Source: a bacterium
GTDB taxonomy: Bacteria; T1Sed10-126
Direction of reading: 5' to 3'
Length of the DNA stretch: 35,064 nucleotides
Assembly: GCA_003554945.1 (NCBI GenBank)
Contig: PWHN01000033.1
Location: 1-35,064 of the forward strand
The notes under the pieces are model-generated. The model did not search any database. It was given only the letters and a program-made list of their open reading frames with translations, and had not been told where the DNA came from. The stretch's first letter is position 1; each line of letters begins with the position of its first letter. This document shows, piece after piece, positions 25,755 through 33,548 of this stretch. A program made the position numbers and the translations under genes.

Positions 25755-26130
25755 ATAGTATTGTAGGCGCTGCGCGGGCTGCATAGAGCCTCCCAAAGGC
25801 ATTATGACCAGGCGCTTGAACTATATCCTCCCTGGCTACTTTCCCTGTACAGATCGGGCACATCCTACACAGTGTTAATTATCTCCCCAATCTCTATATA
25901 CTCCATGCAGAGACAGCAAAATTGACAAAATTGATTACGGAGAGAGGCCCGTTTTGACGAAATCGTTAATAGATTTTGTTAATCCAAGTTTTGTATTGAT
26001 TTTGGTCTGGATTTATAATAATCTGTTTACACTAAAGTGTTGATAAAAATACTATTTATGAGAGTTTTGCTTGACAGCTCTAACACTTTAGGGTTTTGAA
26101 AATCATGGAAATAAATGGGGGCTTACAATA
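25755..26130. other. intergenic region upstream of the HD-GYP gene
   Basis: No gene is seen in 376 bases. Around 25794-25806 there is a small hairpin (GCCT/AGGC). A TATAAT lies at 26014-26019 with only a weak TTGTAT 17 bases upstream. A perfect 10-bp inverted repeat, CTAAAGTGTT (26032-26041) and AACACTTTAG (26082-26091), lies just downstream of it and before the coding region. The ribosome binding site of the next gene is weak. Confidence 0.5.
26032..26091. promoter_or_regulatory. spaced inverted repeat before the HD-GYP gene
   Basis: CTAAAGTGTT and AACACTTTAG are perfectly complementary, 40 bases apart, and end 39 bases before the GTG start. The spacing is too wide for a single dimer site but would suit two half-sites bound by an oligomer, or an RNA stem in the leader that hides the start region. 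Confidence 0.45.
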
Positions 26131-28875
26131 GTGCGCTACTATAAAGTTTTAATACCAACCCTGCAAGTCTACCGACTTCGCCAGGTTGAGCCCGGGATGA
26201 TGCTAGGTCGTACTGTTTTCACACCGGACGGCAGGGTTCTGGCTGAAGGGGATACTATTCTTACCGCTGATTTAATTCGTCAGTTTAAAAATTTTAAAGT
26301 GAGAAAGACTGTTGTGCGTGAGGAGCAGGAACACTGGATTTCCGAGCGCGAAGAGGAAAAATTACCCGGTGGAGCTGAGGTGATTGAAAGCGAGCAGTTC
26401 AGTGAAGCCGCAGACCAAATAGTGGAGACCGTTCGCAACACCAACTCAATAAACAAAATGCGCCAGGTGGCGGAATATCTCGCACAGACGGCTGTAGAAC
26501 AGGAAAAAGGCGGTGAAGCAGAAGAACTGAATGAAATTATTGATCGCTCCTATGAGCTGGAAGAAGAGATAGAGGAACTGATGGGAGAGCTGGAAACAGT
26601 GGAAGATCCTGTTGCCCGGGATAAGATCATGGAGGCGCTGGAGAGCACTATTTCTGAGGTTGAAGAGACTTTTTTAGAGATTTCCGCGCCTGACTCGTTG
26701 CTTCGTTCCAGTCTTGATGCGTTGAATAAAAAAGAAAACATTCGCAGCTCAATCACTGCTTTTTTACGAGAAAATCAGGAGGTTGCTGACAGTAACTCCG
26801 AGACGTCAGAAGCTGAAAATTTAAGTAAAGAAGATCTTGACGACGAGTGTTCTTACATTGTGGAGGAGATAGAGGCCGGAAGAATTGTAAACGCTGTGGA
26901 CCAGCTTCAGAAATACTCTGGTGATTCCGAAGTAGTCGAGGACCTGGAAGAGCTTAAGGAGCGTTTGCGAAGTGAATCGGCGGAAAAGGAGAGTCTGAAA
27001 AAGGAGCTCAGTGTTGAAACTTCAGACATTCAATGGAGAACGGAGTTGCTTTCTGTAATTGACGGTGGAAGTGAGCCTAAGCGTAAAAAATTGGAGGCGG
27101 CTCCCCTCTCCCAGGATTTTGTCAGCAAAACGCTTTCTTTCTGTGAGGAGCGTCAAGAAAATCGTCACCGTCTGTGGGAGGCGGGTAATAAGGCGACCAA
27201 CAATCAGTTAGAACAGAGTGGTAGTTTAACTAAATTTGTTGAAATAACCCAAAAGACGTCGTTTCAGCGAGCCATGCAATACGGAGGAGAAAACGGATCA
27301 ACCGGCGGTGGAATGACCGATGAAGAAGTGAAAGAAGTGCTGACCGGAATAGAGACGGACGATTTGCAGGATAGCGCGAAACGACTGCTTGAAGTGGCGG
27401 AAAGGGAGAACACGGACGCTTCCCTTGCGGCCCGCTTAAAATTGGCTCAAAAATCTTCAGATGATCTGGAAACCGAAGCGCGTGAACTGGAGCGAATAGT
27501 TGAAGATGAAGTCGACGCCACGGATATTCGTGAGAAGTTGCTGTCTGCGATCAAAGGGAAACGGGAGTTAGAAGAAGAGTCGCTTGAGCGTATTCCGGTT
27601 TCCAAAGAAGTAAGCGAAGAGCTGGTAGATTTTAGCCACCGCCGCCGCCGCCATCAAAGCCGGCTGCTGGATGCGGCGGAAGAATTAAGTGGTCGCTCGG
27701 AGGCCGACCTGAAGAGAAAGCAAGCGACGGCAGTGAAAACAAAAGAGAAAGAAAGTGAAGCTGTAGAAGAGTCGCGGGAGAAAGCTGTCGGTGACTCTGA
27801 AATGACTGAAAAATCAGAAGCCGATGAATACTGGGAGTCCCTGCACCGGGTTGACGACGAGGAACTGCAAACCGCTCTGAAAGAAGGAGACGAATACGAT
27901 GTCGCTGATTTGACCGGCTTGGATCCACAGACGGTGCGGACCGCCCGCCAGGTTTTTGTCCGTCCGCCAGCTCGTGATCGCCGCTTGAAGAGTATTACTG
28001 ATGCGTCATTGAAAATCATAAATTCAGCCCTCTACGAGCGTAAACTAGAACAGGCGGATGTTTCCAATTTGATTGGTCAGACAGGCGAGCTTCTGGAAAA
28101 TTTTTCCGGTCCTGTGGAGCTGCTTAGACAACCCCCCTCGGAGGAACAATTTCTTCTTACTCATGCGGTGAATACTTTCATTTTCTCCCTCTTTCTGGCA
28201 AATCAGCTCGGATTGACTGACGCCGAGATGGAAACTTTGACCACTGCAGCCTTGCTTCAGGACCTGGGGATGACGGAAATCCCGTCTGCTCTGTGGGTAA
28301 AAGAGGGCTCTTTGACCAATCGCGGTTGGGGAGAGGTAAGAAAACACCCAAGCTGGTCTTCGCAGGTGATTGCAGATGCTGCCGGAGACTTTGTCGAAGA
28401 GGAGGAAGCAAAAACTGAAGATGAAGAAGATGGGGGAGTAGCCGAATTGATCTTGCAGCATCACGAGCGGCTGGACGGTTCCGGTTATCCGCGTGGCATT
28501 GAAGGGGAAGAACAACACTCGCTTGCTCCTGTGCTTGCCATTGCCGACGCTTATACAGCTCTGCTTGAACCGCGTCCTCATAGGGGACCGACTACCCCGG
28601 ATAAAGCTCTTTTGCGTCTGTTAAAAAATAAGCGTCAGTTTAGCCGTTCAATATGCAAACAAATTCTTGTCGGTATTGGATTTTATCCAAATTCGGTTGT
28701 AATTTTGCTTTCCAATGGTAGTCTGGCCCAGGTTGAGGAGCAGAATCAGGGGCGGCCGCTGTCCCCCGTTGTTCGCGTATTAACAGATGAAAATCGCCGT
28801 CGCCTGGATCAACCAGAGCGGTTAAATATAGATGAAACTGACGGTGTGAAAGTCAAACAAATAGTTAAGTTGTGA
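26131..28875 (+). CDS. HD-GYP domain protein with long helical insert and altered HD motif
   Basis: The 914-residue product has a short N-terminal module (VYRLRQVEPGMMLGRTVFTPDGRVL) often found before HD-GYP domains. A very acidic, helix-rich middle (about 80-600) follows, and then a C-terminal HD-GYP domain (about 665-850). HD-GYP proteins hydrolyse cyclic di-GMP. H678, the HHE motif (H777, H778, E779) and DGSGYP are present, but the HD pair reads QD (Q710, D711 in LLQDLGMTEIP), so a metal ligand is lost. The middle contains a duplication with an offset of 164 residues (306-352 and 470-516). An acidic insert (about 755-770) interrupts the domain. The GTG start has only a weak ribosome binding site. 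Loss of catalysis is inference; it may bind c-di-GMP instead. Confidence 0.82.
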   Translation: MRYYKVLIPTLQVYRLRQVEPGMMLGRTVFTPDGRVLAEGDTILTADLIRQFKNFKVRKTVVREEQEHWISEREEEKLPGGAEVIESEQFSEAADQIVETVRNTNSINKMRQVAEYLAQTAVEQEKGGEAEELNEIIDRSYELEEEIEELMGELETVEDPVARDKIMEALESTISEVEETFLEISAPDSLLRSSLDALNKKENIRSSITAFLRENQEVADSNSETSEAENLSKEDLDDECSYIVEEIEAGRIVNAVDQLQKYSGDSEVVEDLEELKERLRSESAEKESLKKELSVETSDIQWRTELLSVIDGGSEPKRKKLEAAPLSQDFVSKTLSFCEERQENRHRLWEAGNKATNNQLEQSGSLTKFVEITQKTSFQRAMQYGGENGSTGGGMTDEEVKEVLTGIETDDLQDSAKRLLEVAERENTDASLAARLKLAQKSSDDLETEARELERIVEDEVDATDIREKLLSAIKGKRELEEESLERIPVSKEVSEELVDFSHRRRRHQSRLLDAAEELSGRSEADLKRKQATAVKTKEKESEAVEESREKAVGDSEMTEKSEADEYWESLHRVDDEELQTALKEGDEYDVADLTGLDPQTVRTARQVFVRPPARDRRLKSITDASLKIINSALYERKLEQADVSNLIGQTGELLENFSGPVELLRQPPSEEQFLLTHAVNTFIFSLFLANQLGLTDAEMETLTTAALLQDLGMTEIPSALWVKEGSLTNRGWGEVRKHPSWSSQVIADAAGDFVEEEEAKTEDEEDGGVAELILQHHERLDGSGYPRGIEGEEQHSLAPVLAIADAYTALLEPRPHRGPTTPDKALLRLLKNKRQFSRSICKQILVGIGFYPNSVVILLSNGSLAQVEEQNQGRPLSPVVRVLTDENRRRLDQPERLNIDETDGVKVKQIVKL

Positions 28876-28928
28876 AGTTGGCGGCGTTGAAAAATTACGT
28901 TGTTTTCCTTAAGCGGTAGCTCGCCTGG

Positions 28929-29495
28929 CTAATGGTGTTCCTCTTCTTCGCTATCGTCCCGTTCGTCCTCGCCTCTATATTCAGCCAGCTGAGTTATAGT
29001 TTCCCTTTCAAAGGTCTCTTCAATTACAACTCGCGTACCTACCCCCACCTTTTCATAGAGCTCTTCGACGTGTTCGTTCAGCATCCGCACACAGCCGTCT
29101 GAGGCCGGCTGCCTGATTTTATCAGGCTCTGTTGTCCCGTGGATGCCGTAGCTGGGTTTGTTTATACCAAGCCACCTGGTGCCGATTGGGTTATCTTCAT
29201 CGCCGGGAGCCACCGCCGGTTCGTCGCTTGGAGTATACCAGGGGTGCTTTAACTGGTTGATGATCTCAAATTCTCCTGTTGGAGTGGGAGCGGTGTCGTA
29301 GCCCGTAGATATAGGATAGCTTTCGATGTATTCACCGTTTGAAAAGGCATATAGACGGTAAGTTTCAAGTTCTACGTAGATTTCGTCAACTTCCACTGTA
29401 GGTCCGGCCGGCTCTTCTCCTATTTGGGCATTCGCGCCAGAAATAACTATTACCCCCACTATGACTGCTAACACTATTATCTTTTTGTTGCTCAC
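28929..29495 (-). CDS. secreted L,D-transpeptidase (YkuD domain)
   Basis: The 188-residue protein has a signal peptide (KKIIVLAVIVGVIVISGANA) and one YkuD domain. The catalytic residues stand out: H119 in YGIHGTTEPDKI and C135 in ASDGCVRMLNEHVEEL. Upstream, YPISTGYDTAPTPTGEFEI is the usual lead-in. Such enzymes form 3-3 crosslinks in peptidoglycan or attach proteins to it. The GTG at 29495 is preceded by AAGGAAGG. The C-terminus is a His-ended acidic tail. It converges on the HD-GYP gene with 53 bases between and no hairpin terminator that I can see. Confidence 0.92.
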   Translation of the reverse strand: MSNKKIIVLAVIVGVIVISGANAQIGEEPAGPTVEVDEIYVELETYRLYAFSNGEYIESYPISTGYDTAPTPTGEFEIINQLKHPWYTPSDEPAVAPGDEDNPIGTRWLGINKPSYGIHGTTEPDKIRQPASDGCVRMLNEHVEELYEKVGVGTRVVIEETFERETITQLAEYRGEDERDDSEEEEHH

Positions 29496-29615
29496 GCTTA
29501 TCCTTCCTTTCCAATCAAGTTGTTGTTCTTACGTTTAATTAATCGACTAAAAACAGCGCGCGTATTAGCATAAATATTCTTCTACCGGCTGAAGTTTAAA
29601 CCGAATTCAAAAGTC

Positions 29616-29644
29616 TTGCGCTTTCGGGTTCACTTCGCGATAAT
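29616..29644 (+). promoter_or_regulatory. candidate promoter of the hemerythrin-peroxiredoxin unit
   Basis: TTGCGC (29616-29621) and GATAAT (29639-29644) are 17 bases apart. The -10 element is the same as that of the gltB promoter; the -35 keeps only the TTG. It lies 111 bases upstream of the bacteriohemerythrin ATG in a region with no gene. Confidence 0.45.
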
Positions 29645-29755
29645 GTAAAAGCACTAGAAGAAAGAGGCTTTCTGCGTGTGGCAAAAAGTGATGTGTAAAA
29701 GACGACAAATTATTCCGGGAGAGAAACAAAAATTTTTGATAGGAGGTAAGTTAAA

Positions 29756-30163
29756 ATGGCGTTGATAGACTGGAGTGACGAAATGTCGGTGGGAGTCAAA
29801 GAAATCGACGCGCAGCACCAGAAACTTGTAAAACTCATAAACGAGCTGAATGAAGCGATGAGCGAAGGCAAGAGTAAACAAGTTCTGGGTGATATTCTTG
29901 ATGAGCTAATTGAATATACGGACACACATTTTTCAACCGAAGAAAACTATATGAGTGAGTTTGATTTTGATGGGCTGGAGGAACATAAACGTGCTCACGC
30001 GGGTTTTGTTAAAAAAGTAACGGATTTTCAGTCAAAATTTGAAGAGGGGAAATTACTGCTTTCAGTCAAGGTTATGAATTTCCTCAAGGACTGGCTGACT
30101 GATCATATTGCCGGTATGGATCAGAAATACAGTGAATGTTTTCTGGAACACGGCTTAAGTTGA
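29756..30163 (+). CDS. bacteriohemerythrin
   Basis: This 135-residue protein binds O2 at a non-heme di-iron site. All seven ligands of the family are in place: H21, H58, E62, H77, H81, H117 and D122. It starts with MALIDWSDEMSVGVKEIDAQHQKLV, a standard beginning, and is a single free domain without a chemotaxis or sensor fusion. AGGAGG lies 9 bases before the ATG. The peroxiredoxin gene follows after 31 bases, so the pair probably handles oxygen and peroxide in an organism that lives mostly without air. Likely roles are O2 scavenging, delivery or sensing. Confidence 0.95.
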   Translation: MALIDWSDEMSVGVKEIDAQHQKLVKLINELNEAMSEGKSKQVLGDILDELIEYTDTHFSTEENYMSEFDFDGLEEHKRAHAGFVKKVTDFQSKFEEGKLLLSVKVMNFLKDWLTDHIAGMDQKYSECFLEHGLS

Positions 30164-30194
30164 CAATTTGAAATCAAACAGGAGGAAGTAATTT

Positions 30195-30836
30195 ATGGCT
30201 AAAGACAAAGTAACTATACGAACCATTGGCTCAACTTTCCCAAAAACTGAAGTAAAAACCAGTTGCGGTAAACTTACGCTTCCCGATGAATATGAAGGAC
30301 AGTGGTTTGTGCTTTTCAGTCACCCGGCCGATTATACTCCGGTCTGTACGAGCGAACTGATTTCTTTCGCCAACCGGCGTGAGGAATTTAACAGGTTAAA
30401 CTGTGAATTAATCGGGCTTTCTTTAGACGAGGCGCATATCCACGAGGAGTGGCTTGCTGACATGGAGGAGAAGTTTGAGGTTAACCTTGATTTTCCGGTT
30501 ATTGCCGACGAGGAAGCGGAGCTGGCCCGCCGGCTGGGGTTGATACATCAGAGTGAAGAGGCCAGGACTGAGCGGGCGACTATAATTGTTGATCCCGAGG
30601 GAACTATCCGGTTGATAGATTTTTATCCAATAGAAATTGGCCGTCGAGTCGGTGAGGTTTTACGGGCTCTGGACGCCCTGCAGGTTTCCGATGAAAATGA
30701 TGTTACTCTGCCCGCAAACTGGCCTGACAACGAACTTATTGGCGATGACGTTATGGTCGACCCTGATGAGGCAAGGGAGCGCGACTCCAAGCGTCAATTG
30801 CACGGCGACTGGTGGTTCTGTCACCGGCAGTTGTAA
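30195..30836 (+). CDS. peroxiredoxin (Prx6 / AhpC-TSA type)
   Basis: A thiol peroxidase that reduces hydrogen peroxide and organic peroxides. The 213-residue protein has the peroxidatic cysteine C51 in SHPADYTPVCTSEL, the segment LIGLSLDEAHIHEEWL, the FPVIADEEAELARRLGL motif, and a long C-terminal extension ending in DWWFCHRQL with C209, as in archaeal-type Prx6 enzymes where C-terminal cysteines can resolve the disulfide. AGGAGG precedes the ATG by 9 bases. It is in one unit with bacteriohemerythrin and converges on iorB. Confidence 0.95.
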   Translation: MAKDKVTIRTIGSTFPKTEVKTSCGKLTLPDEYEGQWFVLFSHPADYTPVCTSELISFANRREEFNRLNCELIGLSLDEAHIHEEWLADMEEKFEVNLDFPVIADEEAELARRLGLIHQSEEARTERATIIVDPEGTIRLIDFYPIEIGRRVGEVLRALDALQVSDENDVTLPANWPDNELIGDDVMVDPDEARERDSKRQLHGDWWFCHRQL

Positions 30837-30875
30837 ACTCGAAGTCGGCGCTTATTTACTTCGTTTCTAATCACT

Positions 30876-31454
30876 TCAAGAGGCAGCCAGTTGTTGCCCC
30901 TTCTTAAACAGGGCCAGGTTCTTTTTTACAATTTCCCTGCCATGTTTTGAGAACTGCTTTTTTAGAGCCTCGAGGATGCTTTCCTCTCTAAGTTTTAAAT
31001 AGGGACTGGAGGCACCAAGCAGGACTATGTTAGCGCCTTTACGAAGCTTACCCTGTTTTGCAATTTTTTGTGCATCAACGGCGAGTTTCCGGGGGAGCTT
31101 ATTCATTTCTTTTTGCCACTGTTTTGTCTCGGGATAGTTCGGAATGTTTTTTACCTCGGAGGAGGCGCTAATGAACATACCATTTTCGTTCAGCCAGGGC
31201 AGATAGCGCAGACCTTCTATCGGTTCCAGCGATAGGATAACATCAGCTCTCCCCCGGGGAATAAGGCTGGAGGCGGGCTGCTGGTCGTTGAACCTGAAGT
31301 GAGAGACAACAGCGCCTCCCCGCTGCGCCATCCCGTGAACCTCGGATTGTTTTATATGCAGACCTTCTGCCAGCGCTGTTTGGCCCAGAATTGTTGATAG
31401 AGTCAGGATACCCTGTCCTCCGACGCCGGCGAGGATAAGATTTAACTTATTCAT
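30876..31454 (-). CDS. iorB: indolepyruvate:ferredoxin oxidoreductase, beta subunit
   Basis: The beta (gamma-domain type) subunit works with IorA to convert aryl pyruvates to aryl-acetyl-CoA with reduction of ferredoxin. From the ATG at 31454 it has 192 residues. Family marks are LILAGVGGQGILTLSTILG at the N-terminus and IKQSEVHGMAQRGGAVVSHFRF. The ATG overlaps the iorA stop (ATGA), indicating coupled translation; four codons further upstream a longer start exists but lies inside iorA without a site. It is the last gene of the minus-strand operon and converges on the peroxiredoxin gene with 39 bases between. Confidence 0.95.
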   Translation of the reverse strand: MNKLNLILAGVGGQGILTLSTILGQTALAEGLHIKQSEVHGMAQRGGAVVSHFRFNDQQPASSLIPRGRADVILSLEPIEGLRYLPWLNENGMFISASSEVKNIPNYPETKQWQKEMNKLPRKLAVDAQKIAKQGKLRKGANIVLLGASSPYLKLREESILEALKKQFSKHGREIVKKNLALFKKGQQLAAS

Positions 31455-33019
31455 ATTTGCACACAAGGACGGCGTACAATCAAGACCGATACCCCCTTGT
31501 GCTCAACCTCCTCTTTTAGCACAGCAAGATTTTTATCTTTCTCAGTGCTGAGTGGTTTTAAAACGTGCAGGTGCTGTTTCTCGACACCCAGTCCCAGACA
31601 GATATCTTCCAATCCAACTTCGGCCAGCGAAGCCTGACCGCCAGTCATTGCCGTCGTGGCGTTGTCCAGTATAAGTACGGTTATTGGTGAGTTTTCGTAA
31701 ATTGCGTCGAGCAGGCCGGTCAGCCCGGAGTGAGTAAAAGTGGAATCGCCAATAACAGCGAGCGCCGGATGGAGTCCAGCATCGGCCGCTCCTTTAGCCA
31801 TTGTTATGGAGGCTCCCATGTCCACGCAGGTGTGGATTGCCTCGTAAGGCGGAAGAAAACCGAGAGTGTAACAGCCAATGTCTGAAAAAGCGCGTGCGTT
31901 TTCATTGGTCTCCAGAATTTCACCTAAAAAATCAAAGCTGTCGGCGTGGGGGCAGCCGGGACAGAGCCGGGGAGGACGTCCGGGTAAATCTTGTGGTTTA
32001 GAAAAATGGGCAGTTGTCTGTAGCCCTAAAGCCTCGGCGGTGGAGTCCGGGGTTAACTCGCCATCCCGGGGCAGAGTACCGTCTAACCGGCCACAAATTT
32101 TAAGACGGTCACCTCGGGCGTCCCGGAGAAATTCTTCCAGGAACGGTTGCCCGTCTTCTAACACAACTATTTCTTCAAAATTATCAGCAAATTTAAGTAT
32201 TTTTCGTTTTGGTGTCGGGTAAAATGAAATATGCAGGCAGGGGATATCCAGTTCTGTTTGAGAGTATTCTGAGAAATAAGAATACCCGATGCCGGCGGCA
32301 ATCACACCCCGTTTGCCGGCCACAGTCCCATGAATTTTGTTCAAATCGGATTGTTCACTAAACTGTTCGAGTTTCTCGCTTTTGTCCAGCAGGTTGCGAT
32401 AATTGTTGCGGGCATTCAAAGGGATGAGCGTGTAGCGGTTGTGCTCCGTTTCTGGGTCAAGTTCGTTCTCAGGACGTGGTTCAAGTAGCTCGACATCCGC
32501 CCGGGAGTGGGCCAGTCTGGTCGTTAGTCTGATAATCACCGGTAATTCAAACCGCTCGGACAGGTCAAAGGCGCGTCTGGTCAACTCATAAGCCTGCTGC
32601 TGGTCAGCCGGTTCAAATAGTGGAACGCGGGCAAATTTTGCGTAGAAACGGGTGTCCTGCTCGTTCTGGCTGGAGTGCATTGAGGGGTCGTCGGCGACGG
32701 CCAGCACAAGTCCGCCGTTAACGCCGGTTATTGCAGAATTTACAAATGGATCGGCAGCAACATTAAGTCCGACATGCTTCATGCTTACCAGCGCCCGCCG
32801 GCCGCTATAAACAGCACCAAGTGCAGCTTCGAGGGCTGTTTTTTCGTTACTGCTCCATTTACGATGTACGTTCCTGATTTTTGCCTGCTTGTTATCCATG
32901 ACATATTCCATAATCTCGGTGGAGGGGGTTCCGGGGTAGGAGTAAGCACCGGAGACACCAGCGTCCAGCGCTCCCTGTGCTATGGCTTCGTCACCCAGCA
33001 GTAGTTTTCTTTTCTGCAT
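31451..33019 (-). CDS. iorA: indolepyruvate:ferredoxin oxidoreductase, alpha subunit lacking the C-terminal ferredoxin domain
   Basis: The TPP-dependent subunit of the aryl-pyruvate oxidoreductase. The 522-residue product has the pyrimidine-binding half (LLLGDEAIAQGALDAGVSG, AYSYPGTPSTEIME, GLNVAADPF), the CPGCPH motif in the middle, and the TPP/Mg segment AVIGDSTFTHSGLTGLLDAI with ILDNATTAMTGGQ. It ends at VLIVRRPCVQI. Usual IorA proteins continue from this RPC point with a domain that binds two 4Fe-4S clusters; that domain is absent. The stop overlaps iorB in ATGA and the frame shows no sign of a shift, so the short form looks natural. It follows the ACT protein gene by 3 bases. Confidence 0.93.
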   Translation of the reverse strand: MQKRKLLLGDEAIAQGALDAGVSGAYSYPGTPSTEIMEYVMDNKQAKIRNVHRKWSSNEKTALEAALGAVYSGRRALVSMKHVGLNVAADPFVNSAITGVNGGLVLAVADDPSMHSSQNEQDTRFYAKFARVPLFEPADQQQAYELTRRAFDLSERFELPVIIRLTTRLAHSRADVELLEPRPENELDPETEHNRYTLIPLNARNNYRNLLDKSEKLEQFSEQSDLNKIHGTVAGKRGVIAAGIGYSYFSEYSQTELDIPCLHISFYPTPKRKILKFADNFEEIVVLEDGQPFLEEFLRDARGDRLKICGRLDGTLPRDGELTPDSTAEALGLQTTAHFSKPQDLPGRPPRLCPGCPHADSFDFLGEILETNENARAFSDIGCYTLGFLPPYEAIHTCVDMGASITMAKGAADAGLHPALAVIGDSTFTHSGLTGLLDAIYENSPITVLILDNATTAMTGGQASLAEVGLEDICLGLGVEKQHLHVLKPLSTEKDKNLAVLKEEVEHKGVSVLIVRRPCVQI

Positions 33020-33022
33020 AAT

Positions 33023-33454
33023 TTAAAGGGACAGAACTTCTTCGTTGGAAAGAACGTTAAAACCCTGCCCATTAAGTATTTCAGCGGCTTTTTCTATCTC
33101 TTCAAAACGGAAGATAATGACAGCGGCGTCACCAGATTTTTCAACAAACGCATACATATATTCAACATTAATACCGTCCCGTTCAAGGGCGGCAAGCACG
33201 CGTCCCAGACCGCCCGGTTTGTCGGGGACTTCAACCGCTATTACGTCAGTCAATGAATAGGTAAATTCTTTATCGGCAAGTACCTTTTGTGCCCTCTCTG
33301 GCTGGTCAACAATCATCCGAAGAATACCAAAATCGCTTGTGTCGGCTAGCGACAGGGCCCGAATATTAACGTTTGCCTCGCCGAGATAGCTGACCACGCT
33401 GTTTAAACGACCGGCCCTATTTTCAAGAAAAATGCTTATTTGTTTAACCTTCAT
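33023..33454 (-). CDS. tandem ACT domain protein
   Basis: The 143 residues form two ACT domains, one beginning QISIFLENRAGRLNSVVSYL and the second VIAVEVPDKPGGLGRVLAAL. ACT domains bind amino acids and regulate enzymes. Such small ACT proteins are commonly encoded next to paaK and ior genes, where they probably sense aromatic or branched amino acids. The gene sits between paaK (94 bases upstream) and iorA (3 bases downstream). GAGGT precedes the ATG. Confidence 0.9.
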   Translation of the reverse strand: MKVKQISIFLENRAGRLNSVVSYLGEANVNIRALSLADTSDFGILRMIVDQPERAQKVLADKEFTYSLTDVIAVEVPDKPGGLGRVLAALERDGINVEYMYAFVEKSGDAAVIIFRFEEIEKAAEILNGQGFNVLSNEEVLSL

Positions 33455-33548
33455 ATTTATCTACCTCACGTCTATTTTGGAATTAGCTGCTGTCAGCTGT
33501 AAACTAAAATGTTGTAAAAATTTAAGACTTATCTTGTCCGGCAAAAAA

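Noticed and set aside
25922-25959. TTGACA and TTGACG words as -35 elements
   Set aside because: No acceptable -10 hexamer lies 16 to 18 bases downstream of either.
26131-28875. SMC- or MukB-like protein because of the long acidic helical middle
   Set aside because: There is no ATP-binding head, and the ends are an HD-GYP lead module and an HD-GYP domain.
31451-31466. A frameshift or early stop as the cause of the short IorA
   Set aside because: The stop forms a clean ATGA overlap with iorB, and no ferredoxin-like cysteines appear in any nearby frame.
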